Origin: Platanthera guangdongensis
Lineage: Eukaryota > Streptophyta > Magnoliopsida > Asparagales > Orchidaceae
Reading direction: 5' to 3'
Length of the DNA stretch: 64,000 bases
NCBI GenBank assembly: GCA_039583875.1
Contig: CM077150.1
Coordinates: 5,164,332 to 5,228,331, forward strand
Part shown: positions 10,201 to 22,200 of the stretch, piece after piece
Layout of the letters: the number at the start of each line of letters is the position of its first letter
How positions within the stretch are numbered: position 1 is the stretch's first letter
The notes under the pieces: generated by a model
Seen by the model: only the letters and a program-made list of their open reading frames with translations
What the model was told of the DNA's origin: nothing
The model's database searches: none
Translations under genes and position numbers: made by a program

Positions 10201-13157
10201 TATTGTGAAATACACTCTGAGCCATCAACAGGGAGGAATCCCTTAGGGGAGTTGATGGGCCATAACTAGAGAAAATCCAGACATTACTAACACATGTGCT
10301 GAACATCCGGCCAGAGTACCATTTGCGGAGTTTGAAGGCCTTTCAAACCTCGTTATTTCTATGGGCCTAACTCAAATCTGTGATCTTCACCTTCAGTTAG
10401 ATCTGGCAAGCAATGCACAATGGATGCCACGTCCTCCCAAGAACCTCGAACCGACGGTATCACCTACCATGGGGTGGAGACGGTGGGCCAGTTGCAGGCC
10501 CTCCCTGTTTTTTTTTTCCGTTGTCTATCTCTGGCAGAGACTGTTGAGCTCCATGCCAAGGGGCCCTTTTCAATTGTGTCGAGGCTTACACATTGGGAAA
10601 TCAGCGCAAGAAGTTTTTTGGCATAAGATAAGGATGACGAGCACATTGCGCCTGCAAAGAAAGATGAGCCAAAGATCTCTCTCCATGCCATGGCAGGAGC
10701 TTGCAGCGTGTATTCTATGCAATTATAGATGTGGGTGCTCGATCACCCGGTTAGGGTGACAGTGGATTTGGGAAACACCCACAACTTTATTGGGGAGGTG
10801 GTAGAGTCTTTTGCTCTTTTTAGGTCGAAGGAGGGCATGCGTGCAGGCGTTATGATGAGCCACTTTGATGCAGGACAGCGCGTAGGGTTTACGCGCCTGT
10901 CGGCTATTTCTAAGAAACCCTAAATGCATGCGATGGTTAAATAAATTTTGATAAATTTTTGAGCGAAATTTGCACGAACTTTAAGAAATGAAGCAACTAA
11001 ATTATTTGTAACGCACAAAATCACTATTATGTTTTAAAATGAATTTTCTTAAATAAAATGCTTCAAATTTAAATCCGGGGAAAGACGTTCACAACTTTCG
11101 TTTTGTTCTCCTTGTCGTAGCACAACTAAAATCGTGAACTCCAAATACGTTTCCGTTTGGAGTTTTCGACGTAGCGTTCGATGACAAAACTCGGGCGAAA
11201 ACTCAGCAAAAAGTTTATTAACCTTCGAAAAAATATTGGGACACACACAAAGAGAGAGATAGAAACAATTACTCACGGAAAAGACGTCTTCCGTATTCGA
11301 AGTCGATGGCGATCACGCGAGAAACTCCTCGTCACCTTCGTTCTCCGCTCCGAGGTCGGCCGCTATCGCACACGACACCAAGGAATTAAAGCGCCCCCTC
11401 ATACGAGGTGGTTTCACGGAATCACTCAACAAAGTAAGGAGGCACAACCTAACAAACCTAAAATTCACTTACTCTCACACACAAGAGGTGGTGTTCCACG
11501 AAATCTCAATCACTCACGGTGGATTCACGAAATCTCCAACGCTCAAGTGGATCAAGGTTCCCACAGTTGAACCAAAATTCCTAATTTCCTACCACCAACT
11601 GGAAGCACACAAGCCGCAGCCTCCTACACCAGAATTTAATCATAATAAAAGTCATTAACAATGACAGGAGCAAAGTAGGAACTATGAACAGTAAAATTAA
11701 ACCCAAATCAACTGTTCATCTTCTCTAAAATTTCTCACAGCAGCTTTCACGGGAATCCAACTAACAGTAACCTAATTCACTTAACATTACAACAAGCTTT
11801 CAACAAGATTCAACACCTATGCTCTAACACACGGCAGGAACTAAACCTAAAGACATTCACCAACACATCACACGGCGCAATCGCAGCAATCTTCAGTTTT
11901 TTTTTCATTCATCTACCTTCATCAATCCTAATACAATACTCCTAACAGGAAACAAACAGCACGCCTAATTTGAAATCAAAATGCCAACATCAACTTCTCA
12001 TCATTCTCAAATTTTCATCAATCGCCCCCGATTAATGTTCTTCTTTTTCTTTTATAGGGCAGCAGTGGTAGGCGGGCGTGGAGCAGCAAAGTCGTCGAAG
12101 CCGTTTGAGGCTGCAGGTGCGGCCGAAGCTTTTGGCGGAACGGAAATGGTGGATAGTGGATGCGGTTGCGCCGAGATCGTGGCCGAATGCAGACGGTTGC
12201 GCCGATCTTCGGTAGTTGGGGCGACATCGTTAGTGTTTCACTGCGGCATCATTGTGGGCGAAAGAAGAGGCTGGGAGCCCTGGCTTGCGGGTTTCAACGA
12301 ATCGGGAAGATGAACACGGTTTTATTCCCTTGTTCAGTCTGAGCTGTCCTACTTTGTCATACATATATGTATGTATATATTTTAATATGCTAGCATCTTC
12401 GAACAGGCTTCGCCCGTTCTCGATGTGACGCTGCGGACTTCGCCTGCAAACAAGCGGGCTTCGCCCGCCCCTCGGCGTTGAGTGCACGTCTGCCCAAGCG
12501 TTGAGTGCGCACTCAAGGCCTGAACAGGCGTCGAATACGCTCTCAACGCCTGAGTGCACTCAACGCCCCCTGAGATTATTTATTTATTTAATTAAATTAT
12601 AAAAAAAACAAAAAATAATCACAAAATCTCGGAAACAACCCCCCCTGTTCCGCTTCCGCCTGCCCGGTCCTGATTCCCTCTGCCGCCGCCGGAGACCTGC
12701 CCGACGCCCACCGTGTGGTTCACCGGCCTCTGACAAACCCGTCGGTGGCTGCCCGGCGGCGAGCGGGCAGGGCCACCCCCGGCGGAGGCCCTGTCCGTGA
12801 GCCCTAAACTGGGGATTACGGGAAGGGCCACCGCCGGCGGTGGCCCTGCCCGCTCGCCTCCGGACAACCCCCGGCGAGTTCGCCGGAGGCTGGGGAAACC
12901 CCCGGTGGGCGCCGGGCAGGCCGCCGTCGGCTCCGCCGCCGGCTGCAGGGTGAGCCCGTGAAGGCACGGGAGGCGAAAAACTGGTAACGGGAAATTTGGA
13001 GATGTGAACAGTGTTAAAAAGGGGGATTTGGATATTGGCGGTCGTCCTCTCCTGAATCCAACAGCCAGAAATTGAAGTTGCTTGATCGGAGGTCCGGATT
13101 CATTCTGTGATGTGCCTCAAGATATGCATATTGTTTTATATAATAAAGATGTATATA

Positions 13158-13215
<58 letters not shown>

Positions 13216-16200
13216 ATATACATGTATATGTATGCATTTTTATATGTATACATATATAAGGTATATATTTATATATATATAATAATAGAGTAAAATAATA
13301 AATATGTATATATATATATATATTTATATTTATATACATGTATATATATACATATATAAGGTATATATTTATATATATATAATAATAGAGTAAAATAAAA
13401 CTCCAACATGGCTACGTGCGCAAGCGTGCAACAACATGATTACGCACATACGTGCGACAACTAAAATTGACAACATAAAATTTGCAATAATAAAATGCAA
13501 CAAAATATAAACTGAAAGTGCGACGTCGGACATTTTTTTCGACCTGATCGGGGTTGGTCTCCACCAACTCTCCCCCTCTCGAAATCACTCATCTCTGATG
13601 AGTGCGCCGAGTGGTAGTACGGGAGAAAATCAACATCTATGTCAACGAACCAAAAATCTTTGAAAACCAACATCAGTAGTGGGCACTATCCAATAAGTGC
13701 TCGGGAACTGAAATAGAATATTCTCATGCTGTTCATGTTTAACCTGAAACTGACAGTGAATACAGAAGGAACTACGATGGAAGTGTCAGTAGTAGAATGA
13801 ACGTCGGTATGTCCTGAATTTGACTCCTCGCTCTCACTCACCAACCGAGAAGAAACAAACAGAGGAGAAGACAATGGATATTCTAAACACTCATGCGAGT
13901 AATCGTAAAATTAAGTCAGATTGGCTACATTAAAAACATGATTTGCTTCCCAAACGGAAGGCATCTCAAGTTCATACGCGTTTTGCCCAATCTGATTTAC
14001 TACTCGAAAGGGTCTAGTCCAACAGTAGTTAGCCTCTTTATGGTACCAGAAGGTAGCCGTTCTGGATATAGCCGAACCATAATCAAGTCATTCATTTTAA
14101 AATTAGTAACTCTTTTATGCTGTTAAGTTGGGTTGCATAAAAATCATAAGTACTGTGCAATTTTCCGCTCAAAAAATTTTTATGCAAATCATGCAAATGC
14201 AATAAATGAACTACTAATATGACTAGTTCAGATATCAAGAGCAACTCCTGAGAGATGTACATGATCAGGAGGCTCAGAGAGTGAATCATAAAAGAATTCA
14301 TTGCGGGGGCGATGAACACTCAAGTGCAAATCAGAGACATCAGTGATCAGATGTGTCAACATAGTGTGTGGACTGTCTCTGAAAGTGTGGTGTACAACCC
14401 CGTATTCGCAGAGTGGGGGTCCTCTCGGCAGGCGCAGAGCCAGCTATGAGTTTTTAAGTTTTTGGAGAAGTTTTGCACTCTTGGTGGCCAATTTAGGCCT
14501 AGCCCTTGTAGTATACTAGTAGGGGGAGGAAAAATCTGCCTCCCCTAGTGACCCCAGCAGGGGGAGAAGGAAGTGCACCAGGAAGAAGGCCCAGGAAGGA
14601 GAGGATGGGAGATGGGGGCGAGCGAGACCTCACCGGCCGGGAGTTGTTCCCCAGCCCGGCGAATGCTGGCCCTCCAGGCGAGCAGGTCGCGCGAGTAGAG
14701 GTTGCGAGACCACCCCTCAGGGGGTCACCCTTCAGCGAGCTGATCATCTCAGCTCCCGTTCCCGAGGGGTTCAGAGAGCCTGACATGGCTTACTATACCG
14801 AGAAGGATGACCCCGTTCAGCATCTGTAGTGGTTCGAGGATGCCGTCTCCATCAGACCGATGACGGATGCCTTCAAGTGTCGCCTCTTTGCGATCACGTT
14901 GAAGGAGAAGGCAAGTGACTGGTTTCATCAACTCCCTCCGAGGTCGATCTATGGGTTCGAGGACTTGAGCCGGAACTTTCAGCTTCGCTTCTCCACCTCC
15001 AAGAAGAGGAAGAAGAGTCCCGAGTCCATCTTCCTGATAAGGCAGGGGGCCGAGGAGTTGCTGGCCTGTTACGTTGACAGGTTCCAAGAGTAGATCCTGG
15101 ATGTCCAGGAGATGTCAGGGTATGCCCTCCAGATGGCGTTCACGGTGGGATTACGCAAGGGGTTCTTCAAGATAAGCCTGACTCGAAAGGCCCCCCTTTC
15201 CTTTGAGGAGCTGATGAAAAGGGCGGCTGAGGAGAGCCATGGAGGCGGCCAACCCGGCATTTGTCAAGAAGTTGGCAAGGCTAACAGAGACAGAGTCAAA
15301 GGAGCAAGGTGGCTCAAGGTATCAGGAAGGAAGAAGGAGAGAGGAGCAGAGAGCTCAGGGGTTCCAGGGACAGGAGGGTCCGAAATCAGGCTGGAGGCAA
15401 CAGGGAGGACCTGCCCAGGGTCCCGGAAGAGCTCTCATCCGGGGTGGGGAAAACTTTCACGGGGGCCAAGGGAGGTTCAACTTCCAGAGGCAAGCCCCAA
15501 GACAGCTCCTACCCCCACCACAGCAAGCCTTGACAATAGGTGAAGGGGGAAGAGGCAACGGGAGAGACCGTCGAGCCCTCCGAAAGAGGGGAGAAAGAGC
15601 ATTGTCGTACTGTGACTTCCACTAGGTGGAGGGGCACATCACGGCTACCTGTCCCGAGTTCCTGGAAGTGAGGGGGGCGAGAGGCCCTGCCCAGCAGCAA
15701 TCGCCGGTGCAGGTTGAGGAAGCTCCACCCAGAATAGGGGGGATGACATATGTGAGAACCGGGTCGATGTCGGACCCCGAGGCGGTATAACAGTGATCCA
15801 TGGTGGAGTGAGGATTGAGGCCACTCGAAAGGCGAGTCTCTATGTCATGTACCGACGGAGCGTCGCTTCAACATCCCAGACCCCACCCCAGGAGGAGAAG
15901 ATCACCTTCTCATCGAAGGACATGTCGGATCATGAGGATCCGTTTTACGATGTGCTGGTCATCCAGACTGCCATCGAGAGCTACACCGTCTCCCGGATCT
16001 TGGTTGACAACGGGAGCTCCGTCAACGTCGTTTTCAAGGAGTTTGACAAGATGAAGGTGGCGCCAAGGAGGGTGTTGGCCTCAGACGGACCCCTGTTCAG
16101 ATTTTCAGGAGAGAGGAAGGAGGTTGAAGGTGGAGTAGGACTCCAAGTGAAGTTGGGAGGGACTTCAAGGAACTGTCGGTTCGTCATAGTTGACGCTCTG

Positions 16201-19200
16201 AGCAGCTATAACGCCATCTTCGGAAGGCCCCTCATCAGCGCCTTCCGTTGCATGCCGTCTTCGTTCCACCAGTGCCTCAAATTCAGCTCAGGAGGGATCC
16301 AGATCAGAGTCAAAGGAGACTCCAGGATGGCAAGACAATGTTATGTCACGACCGTCAACACCATCTCTTGGTTGACCAAGACAGAGGAGATGGAGAGGAT
16401 CATGGAGAGCCTGAGCAAGATGGAGGTCTCCAAGGGGAAGGATGACGGCCATCATGCCCAGACCCCATGAAGAAGTCTCCCCGCCGGCGGAGTCCTGTAT
16501 TTTTCTTATGTTGTAGTGAGTCCAGCCCCCGACCAGCTGAGTCGGGGGGGGGGGGGGAGGGTCATGTAAGCCATCTTTTTTCCCGTTTGAGGATGTTGGA
16601 ATTAAAAAGCTTAGGTGACATGCCCAGCTCCCGACCTCCAAGAGAATCTCCTCAAACCAGGCTCACTCCAGCTGGCAGGGTCGAGAGTGCCTCGGATGGA
16701 GGCTCAACTCTTTTTGCTCCGAGACGGTCCCGCTGTCAGGCTCTCAATAGCTGACAGGGCAAGCGTACCTCTCGTGGAAGCCCAAGTACCTTTGCTCCGA
16801 TGACGGTCCAGCTGTCAGGCTCTCACTAGCTGACAGGGCAGGCGTACCTCTTGTGGAAGCACAAGTACCTTTGCTCCGATGACGGTCCCGCTGTCAGGCT
16901 CTCACTAGCTGACAGGGCAGGCGTACCTCTCGTGGAAGCCCAAGTACCTTTGCTCTGATGACGGTCCCGCTGTCAGGCTCTCACTAGCTGATAGGGGAGG
17001 CGTACCTCTCGTGGAAGCCCAAGTACCTTTGCTCCGATGACGGTCCCGCTGTCAGGCTCTCACTAGCTGACATGGCAGGCGTACCTCTCGTGGAAGCCCA
17101 AGTACTTTTGCTCCGATGACGGTCCCGCTGTCAGGCTCTCACTAGCTGACAGGGCAGGCGTACCTCTCGTGGAAGCCCAAATACCTTTGCTCCGATGACG
17201 GTCCCGCTGTCAGACTCTCACTAGCTGACAAGGCAGGCGTACCTCTCGTGGAAGCCCAAGTACCTTTGCTCCGATGACGGTCCCGCTGTCAGGCTCTCAC
17301 TAGCTGACAGGGCATGCGTACCTCTCGTGGAAGCCCAAGTACCTTTGCTCCGATGACGGTCCCGCTGTCAGACTCTCACTAGCTGACAGGGCAGGCGTAC
17401 CTCTCGTGGAAGCCCAAGTACCTTTGCTCCGATGACAGTCCCGCTGTCAGGCTCTCACTAGCTGACAGGGCAGACGTACCTCTCGTGGATGCCCAGTTCT
17501 TTTTACCCGGAGGGGGTCTCGCCACCCAGGCTCCCATCAGCTGACATGACAGGTTGACCCCTCCGGGAGGTTAAGTGTTTTTTACCCGGAGGGGGTCTCG
17601 CCACCCAGGCTCCCATCAGTTGGCATGACAGGTTGACCCCTCCGGGAGGTTAAGTGTTTTTTACCCGGAAGGGGTCTCGCCACCCAGGCTTCCGTCAGCT
17701 AGCATGACAGGTTGACTCCCCGGAGAGGCTAAGTATCTTTGTAACTGCGCAAGAAAATTACACTCAGCGAATACGTTGGGTTGGATGTTTTCTTTCCGAG
17801 CTTGTGCCAACCTCGAAAAGAGCGGGGATTGTGTACAACCCCGTATTCGCAGAGTGGGGGTCTTCTCGGCAGGCGCAGGGCCAGCTATGAGTTTTTAAGC
17901 TTTTGGAGAAGTTTTGCAATATTGGTGACCAATTTAGGCCTAGCCCTTGTAGTATACTAGTAGGGGGAGGAAAAATCTGCCTCCCCTAGTGAGTCCTTTT
18001 TTTGGGGGGGCGGGTGCGACAATTTGGCTGACACCCGCCCCGGCCTGATAGGTGCAAGGTGGGAGCAGCAGGACCGGCTGGAAGCCAGAACCCCGCCCCC
18101 TGCACTCTCGCCCCGGGCGGTCAGTTCGCGGGGGCGAGAGCGGCTTGCGGCCAGGCTCTCGCCCCGGGCGGTCAGCTCGCGGGGGCGAGAGTGGCCTGCG
18201 GCCAGGCTCTCGCCTCGGGCGGCTAGCTCGCGGGGGCGAGAGTGGCCTGCGGCCAGGCTCTCGCCCCGGGCTGCTAGCTCGCGGGGGCGAGAGCGGCCTG
18301 CGATTAGGCTCTCGCCCCGGGCGGCTAGCTCGCAGGGGCGAGGGCGGCCTGCGGCCAGGCTCTCACCCCGGGAGGCTAGCTCGCGGGGTCGAGCGCCGCC
18401 TGCGGCCAGGCTCTTGCCCCGGGCGGCTAGCTCGCGGGGGCAAGAGAGGCCTGCGGCCAGGCTCTTGCCCCGGGCGGCTATCTCGCGAGGGCGAGAGCGG
18501 CCTGCGGCCAGGCTCCCGCCCCGGGCGGGTAGCTCTTTGACGGGGGTCACCTGCTCGTCTCGGGTGCCCGGGGAGATGAGGGGTATGGCTTCTCCCGCCC
18601 TTGTACATCTTTTGGCCATGCTTTTACCGTTATACCCTCGGGGTGGAATTACCTTTTTACCCCCCCCCCCCCCCCCCCGATGTGGATGTTTTCTATTGAC
18701 CCGAGGCCTTTTTGTCCTTGGGGTATTTGTGACATTTTGGTCCCTAGACTTGGAAAAACTATAAATAGACCCCCTTGGGTACCTTTGGAGAGAGAGTTTT
18801 TTTGGGGCTTCCTCCTCCTTAGGCTTCTGCTTGGTTGAGTGAGAGAGCTCTCCAAGGTACCCAGCTCAACCATTGGTGAGAGAGGGGAAGTGCTCTTGTG
18901 ACCTTTCGGGTGTGTGGTGGGACCTCCACGCTAGAGCCGAGGATCTGTTCCTAGTTTCTCAAGTCTTTGGTCTGTGACATTCCCCCGAGTGTAGTAGGTG
19001 TGAGGTCACCCCTACCCCGAACTCCACAGATGTCAATTTTGGCTTCAACATGTGGGTGACAAGATATAACTTCAACGAATCATTGAGTGCACCCTCAAAC
19101 TCGACTGTGTCTTTAAGGATGGATACATATCAAATGTGCGGTGAACCCATAAGTTTTTCATCTGGGGGTTCACCATGAGGGGTATAGTAAAATTCGTCGC

Positions 19201-22200
19201 AAATGCGACGCGTGCAAACGTAGGCTCTAACAACAGAGAGAGTGCTCTCAGATAAATGTGCACGAAGTGTGACAACCGTAATAGACGTGCTAAGGAAAAG
19301 TGAGGCATCAGGAGGCTCACCAGGTGGGACATATGAAAACTCATCGTGAAGACGATGATCAACAGGTGGTACGTCTCATAACTCATCTAGAGTGCGAGTC
19401 ACCAGATGGCTATGCCCAAGCACTATCAACATCAAGTGAGACAATGGAGCAGGTATCCATGTCTTAAAATTCGCAAGTGTACTATTCAGATAAAGCTCAT
19501 CCACACAATGACGAGATGACTCATCTGGAGGCTCAATAGGAGGGTCGTCAAATGACCCATCAGTTGAGTGATGGTCCTCCGGAAGTAACTCATCAGAATG
19601 GGTCGTACTCCCGGAAAAGGTAGAAGTGACTACCTCGAGATCACGACTAAGCTCTCGGCTCCCGATCGTAATGTCACTCGGTGCGTCATCGGGTGTGGTG
19701 ATATGACTCCGTGCGCCACTAGGTGAAGTGTGCAAGGAATCTATACTCAAAAGAGAGCTAGTCGATATCGAATCAAGGGAGGGTTCACTAAGTGGAGCAG
19801 ATTCACATTGGGGTTCACTCCACACATCCTGTATTAGAATATCAGACAGAGTGGGTGACGTCTCTCTAGTGTGGGCAGTGGAATGCTCTTGCTGACCCCT
19901 AATGTCTATCATCATGTTCACTTTCGGAACACTAGGATGATCACTAGGTGTGATGTACTCTTGACGATAGTGACTTCTATATGGTTCGTGAGTGTAATCG
20001 TGATGATTGTCCATATTATAATCATGACTTGCTAGTGGATGATCATGTGTCCTACGAACGTGTGGTGGTAGTCGCACATATGCAGTCTCAGATTCCTCAT
20101 ATAAAGGAGACGTGTAGTATCGATAACTAGAGTGATACTGACCATTATCCTCATAATATGGTGTCGAAGGACCAATATGATCCATTCGAGTATGAGAATA
20201 ATAACGACGATAGTCATCGTACTGATTGTCTCTAGCATAATGAGAACGTGTTGGTGAGTCAGCACGATCTCTGACAGTGATATATTGTGATCGAGGATAA
20301 TCATCAAAGTGTCGTAACGATCTTCTTGATGGATCTCTATAGGAGTTAGTGTAGGTGAATTCGTGATCCTCAAATAAAGGATTCCTCCTAAAGGTAGATC
20401 TTTCCACATAGTGATGAGGAACACTGTAATGTGCACGTACATAATGCTCATATCGAATTCGATGCGACATTGACGCTTGAGGGGGTATTTCTAAACTATT
20501 CACCCTACCTCTAAGGTTTTTTAACATTTCTCGCATCTGACAGGTACTTTCAGTTAAAGCCATCTTTTGGTGGACGAAAGGTAAAAATCACAGGGGTGGT
20601 TCATTCCCTTCGTTCCCACGATTCGGTTGACCAAGCTCAACTCGTCGCATCCTATCACTACGCTAATGCATGCGAACACATAAGTCAAATACAATTATGA
20701 TGCTTGAAAAAAATTCTCTTTTTTTGGAAAAAAATTCAAATGATATGCGGGTTCTTATTCTCCGCAGCGCGGATCCCAAAACTTAGAAAAATTTCGGAAC
20801 ATCCCTCTGATACCAAATTGATGCAAGACGACGCGTAGGGTTTACGCGTCTGTTGGCTATTTCTAGGAAACCCTAAATGCATGCGATGATTAAATAAATT
20901 TTGATAAATTTTTGAGCGAAATTTGCACGAACTTTAAGAAATGAAGTAACTAAATTATTTGTAACGCACAAAATCGCTATTCTGTTTTAAAATGAATTTT
21001 CTTAAATAAAATGCTTCAAATTTAAATCCGGGGAAGGAAGTTCGCAACTTTCGTTCTGTTCCCCTTGTCGTAGCACAACGAAAATCGTGAACTCCAAATA
21101 CGTTTCTGTTTGGAGTTTTCGACGTAACGTTCGCTGACAAAACTCGGGCGAAAACCCAGCAAAAAGTCTATTAACCTACGAGAAAATATTGAGACACACA
21201 CAAAGGGATAGATAGAAACAATTACCCACGGAAGAGACGTCTTCTGTATTCGAAGTCGATGGCGATCACGCGAGGAACTCCTCGTCACCGTCGTTCTCCG
21301 CTCTGAGGTCGGCCGCTATCGCACACGGGCACCAAGAAATTAAAGCGCTCCCTCATACGAGGTGGTTCCACAGAATCACTAAACAAAGTAAGGAGCCACA
21401 AACTAACAAACCTAAAATTCTCTCACTCGCACACAAGAGGTTCCATGAAATCTCAATCACTCACGGTGGATTCACGAAATCTCCAACGCTCAAGTGGATC
21501 AAGGTTCCCATAGTTGAACCAAAATTCCTAATTTCCTACCACCAACTGGAAGCACACAAGTCGCAGCCTTCTACACCAGAATGTAATCATAATAAAGGTC
21601 ATTGACTATGACAGGAGCAAAGTAGGAACTATGAACAGTAAAATTAGACCCAAATCAACTGTTCAACTTCTCTAAAATTTCTCACAGCAGCTTTCACGGG
21701 AATCCAACTAATAGTAACCTAATTCACTTAACATTACAGCAAGCTTTCAACTAATAGTAACCTAATTCACTTAACATTACAGCAAGCTTTCACAAGATTC
21801 AACACCTATGATCTAACACACGGCATGAACTAAACCCACACGGCGCAAACGCATCAATCTTCAGTTTTTTTTTCATTCATCAACCTTCATCAATCCTAAT
21901 ACAATACTCCTAACAGGAAACAAACAACACGCCTAACTTCTACAGGAAATCAAAATGCCAACATCAACTTCTCATCATTCTCAAATTTTCATCAATCGCC
22001 CCCCGATTAATGTTCTTCTTCTTTTATAGGGCAGCAGTGGTAGGCGGACGTGAAGCAGCAAAGTCGTCGAAGCCGTTGGAGGCTGCAGGTGTGGCTGAAG
22101 CTTTTGGCGGAGCAGAAATGGCGGATCGTGGATGCGGTTGCGCCGAGATCGTGGTCGAATGCAGACGGTTGCGCCGATCTTCGGTAGTTGGGGCGACATC

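Larger units (their letters stand above)
10866..13566 (-). repeat. 3' LTR of the 11.8-kb element (with insertion)
   Basis: Matches the 5' LTR from GATGCARGACR.CGCGTAGGGTTTACGCG to the CTCCACCA end. It is 2701 bp against 1844 bp for its partner, mainly because of a GC-rich block at about 12391-13150 and an expanded AT microsatellite. Confidence 0.85.
14391..19050 (+). mobile_element. Nested gag-protease Ty3/gypsy element, TSD TGTGG
   Basis: Plus-strand element flanked by TGTGG (14386-14390 and 19051-19055). The 3' LTR is complete (17832-19050, TGTACAACCCC...CTTCAACA). The 5' LTR is only its first 161 bp (14391-14551), fused to gag by a deletion that also removed the primer site. It has gag and aspartic-protease coding only; no reverse transcriptase, RNase H or integrase. 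Between protease and 3' LTR is a 79-bp tandem array. Protein sequence and layout suggest the Tat/Ogre-like branch, as for the elements at 58.6 and 62.1 kb. Confidence 0.88.

Noticed and set aside
12584..12967. 127-codon Gly/Arg/Pro-rich frame on the minus strand
   Set aside because: Lies in a GC-rich repeat insert; composition alone keeps it open and the copy at 45.5 kb does not preserve it.
16590..17745. Regularly repeated units resembling a CRISPR array
   Set aside because: Units are contiguous 79-bp tandem copies without unique spacers, in a plant retrotransposon.
17957..18764. Overlapping long frames of 160-246 codons on both strands with SRPRELAARGESLAAG-type repeats
   Set aside because: They are produced by the 51-bp tandem repeat (a multiple of 3) inside a gypsy LTR; no start context, no domain.
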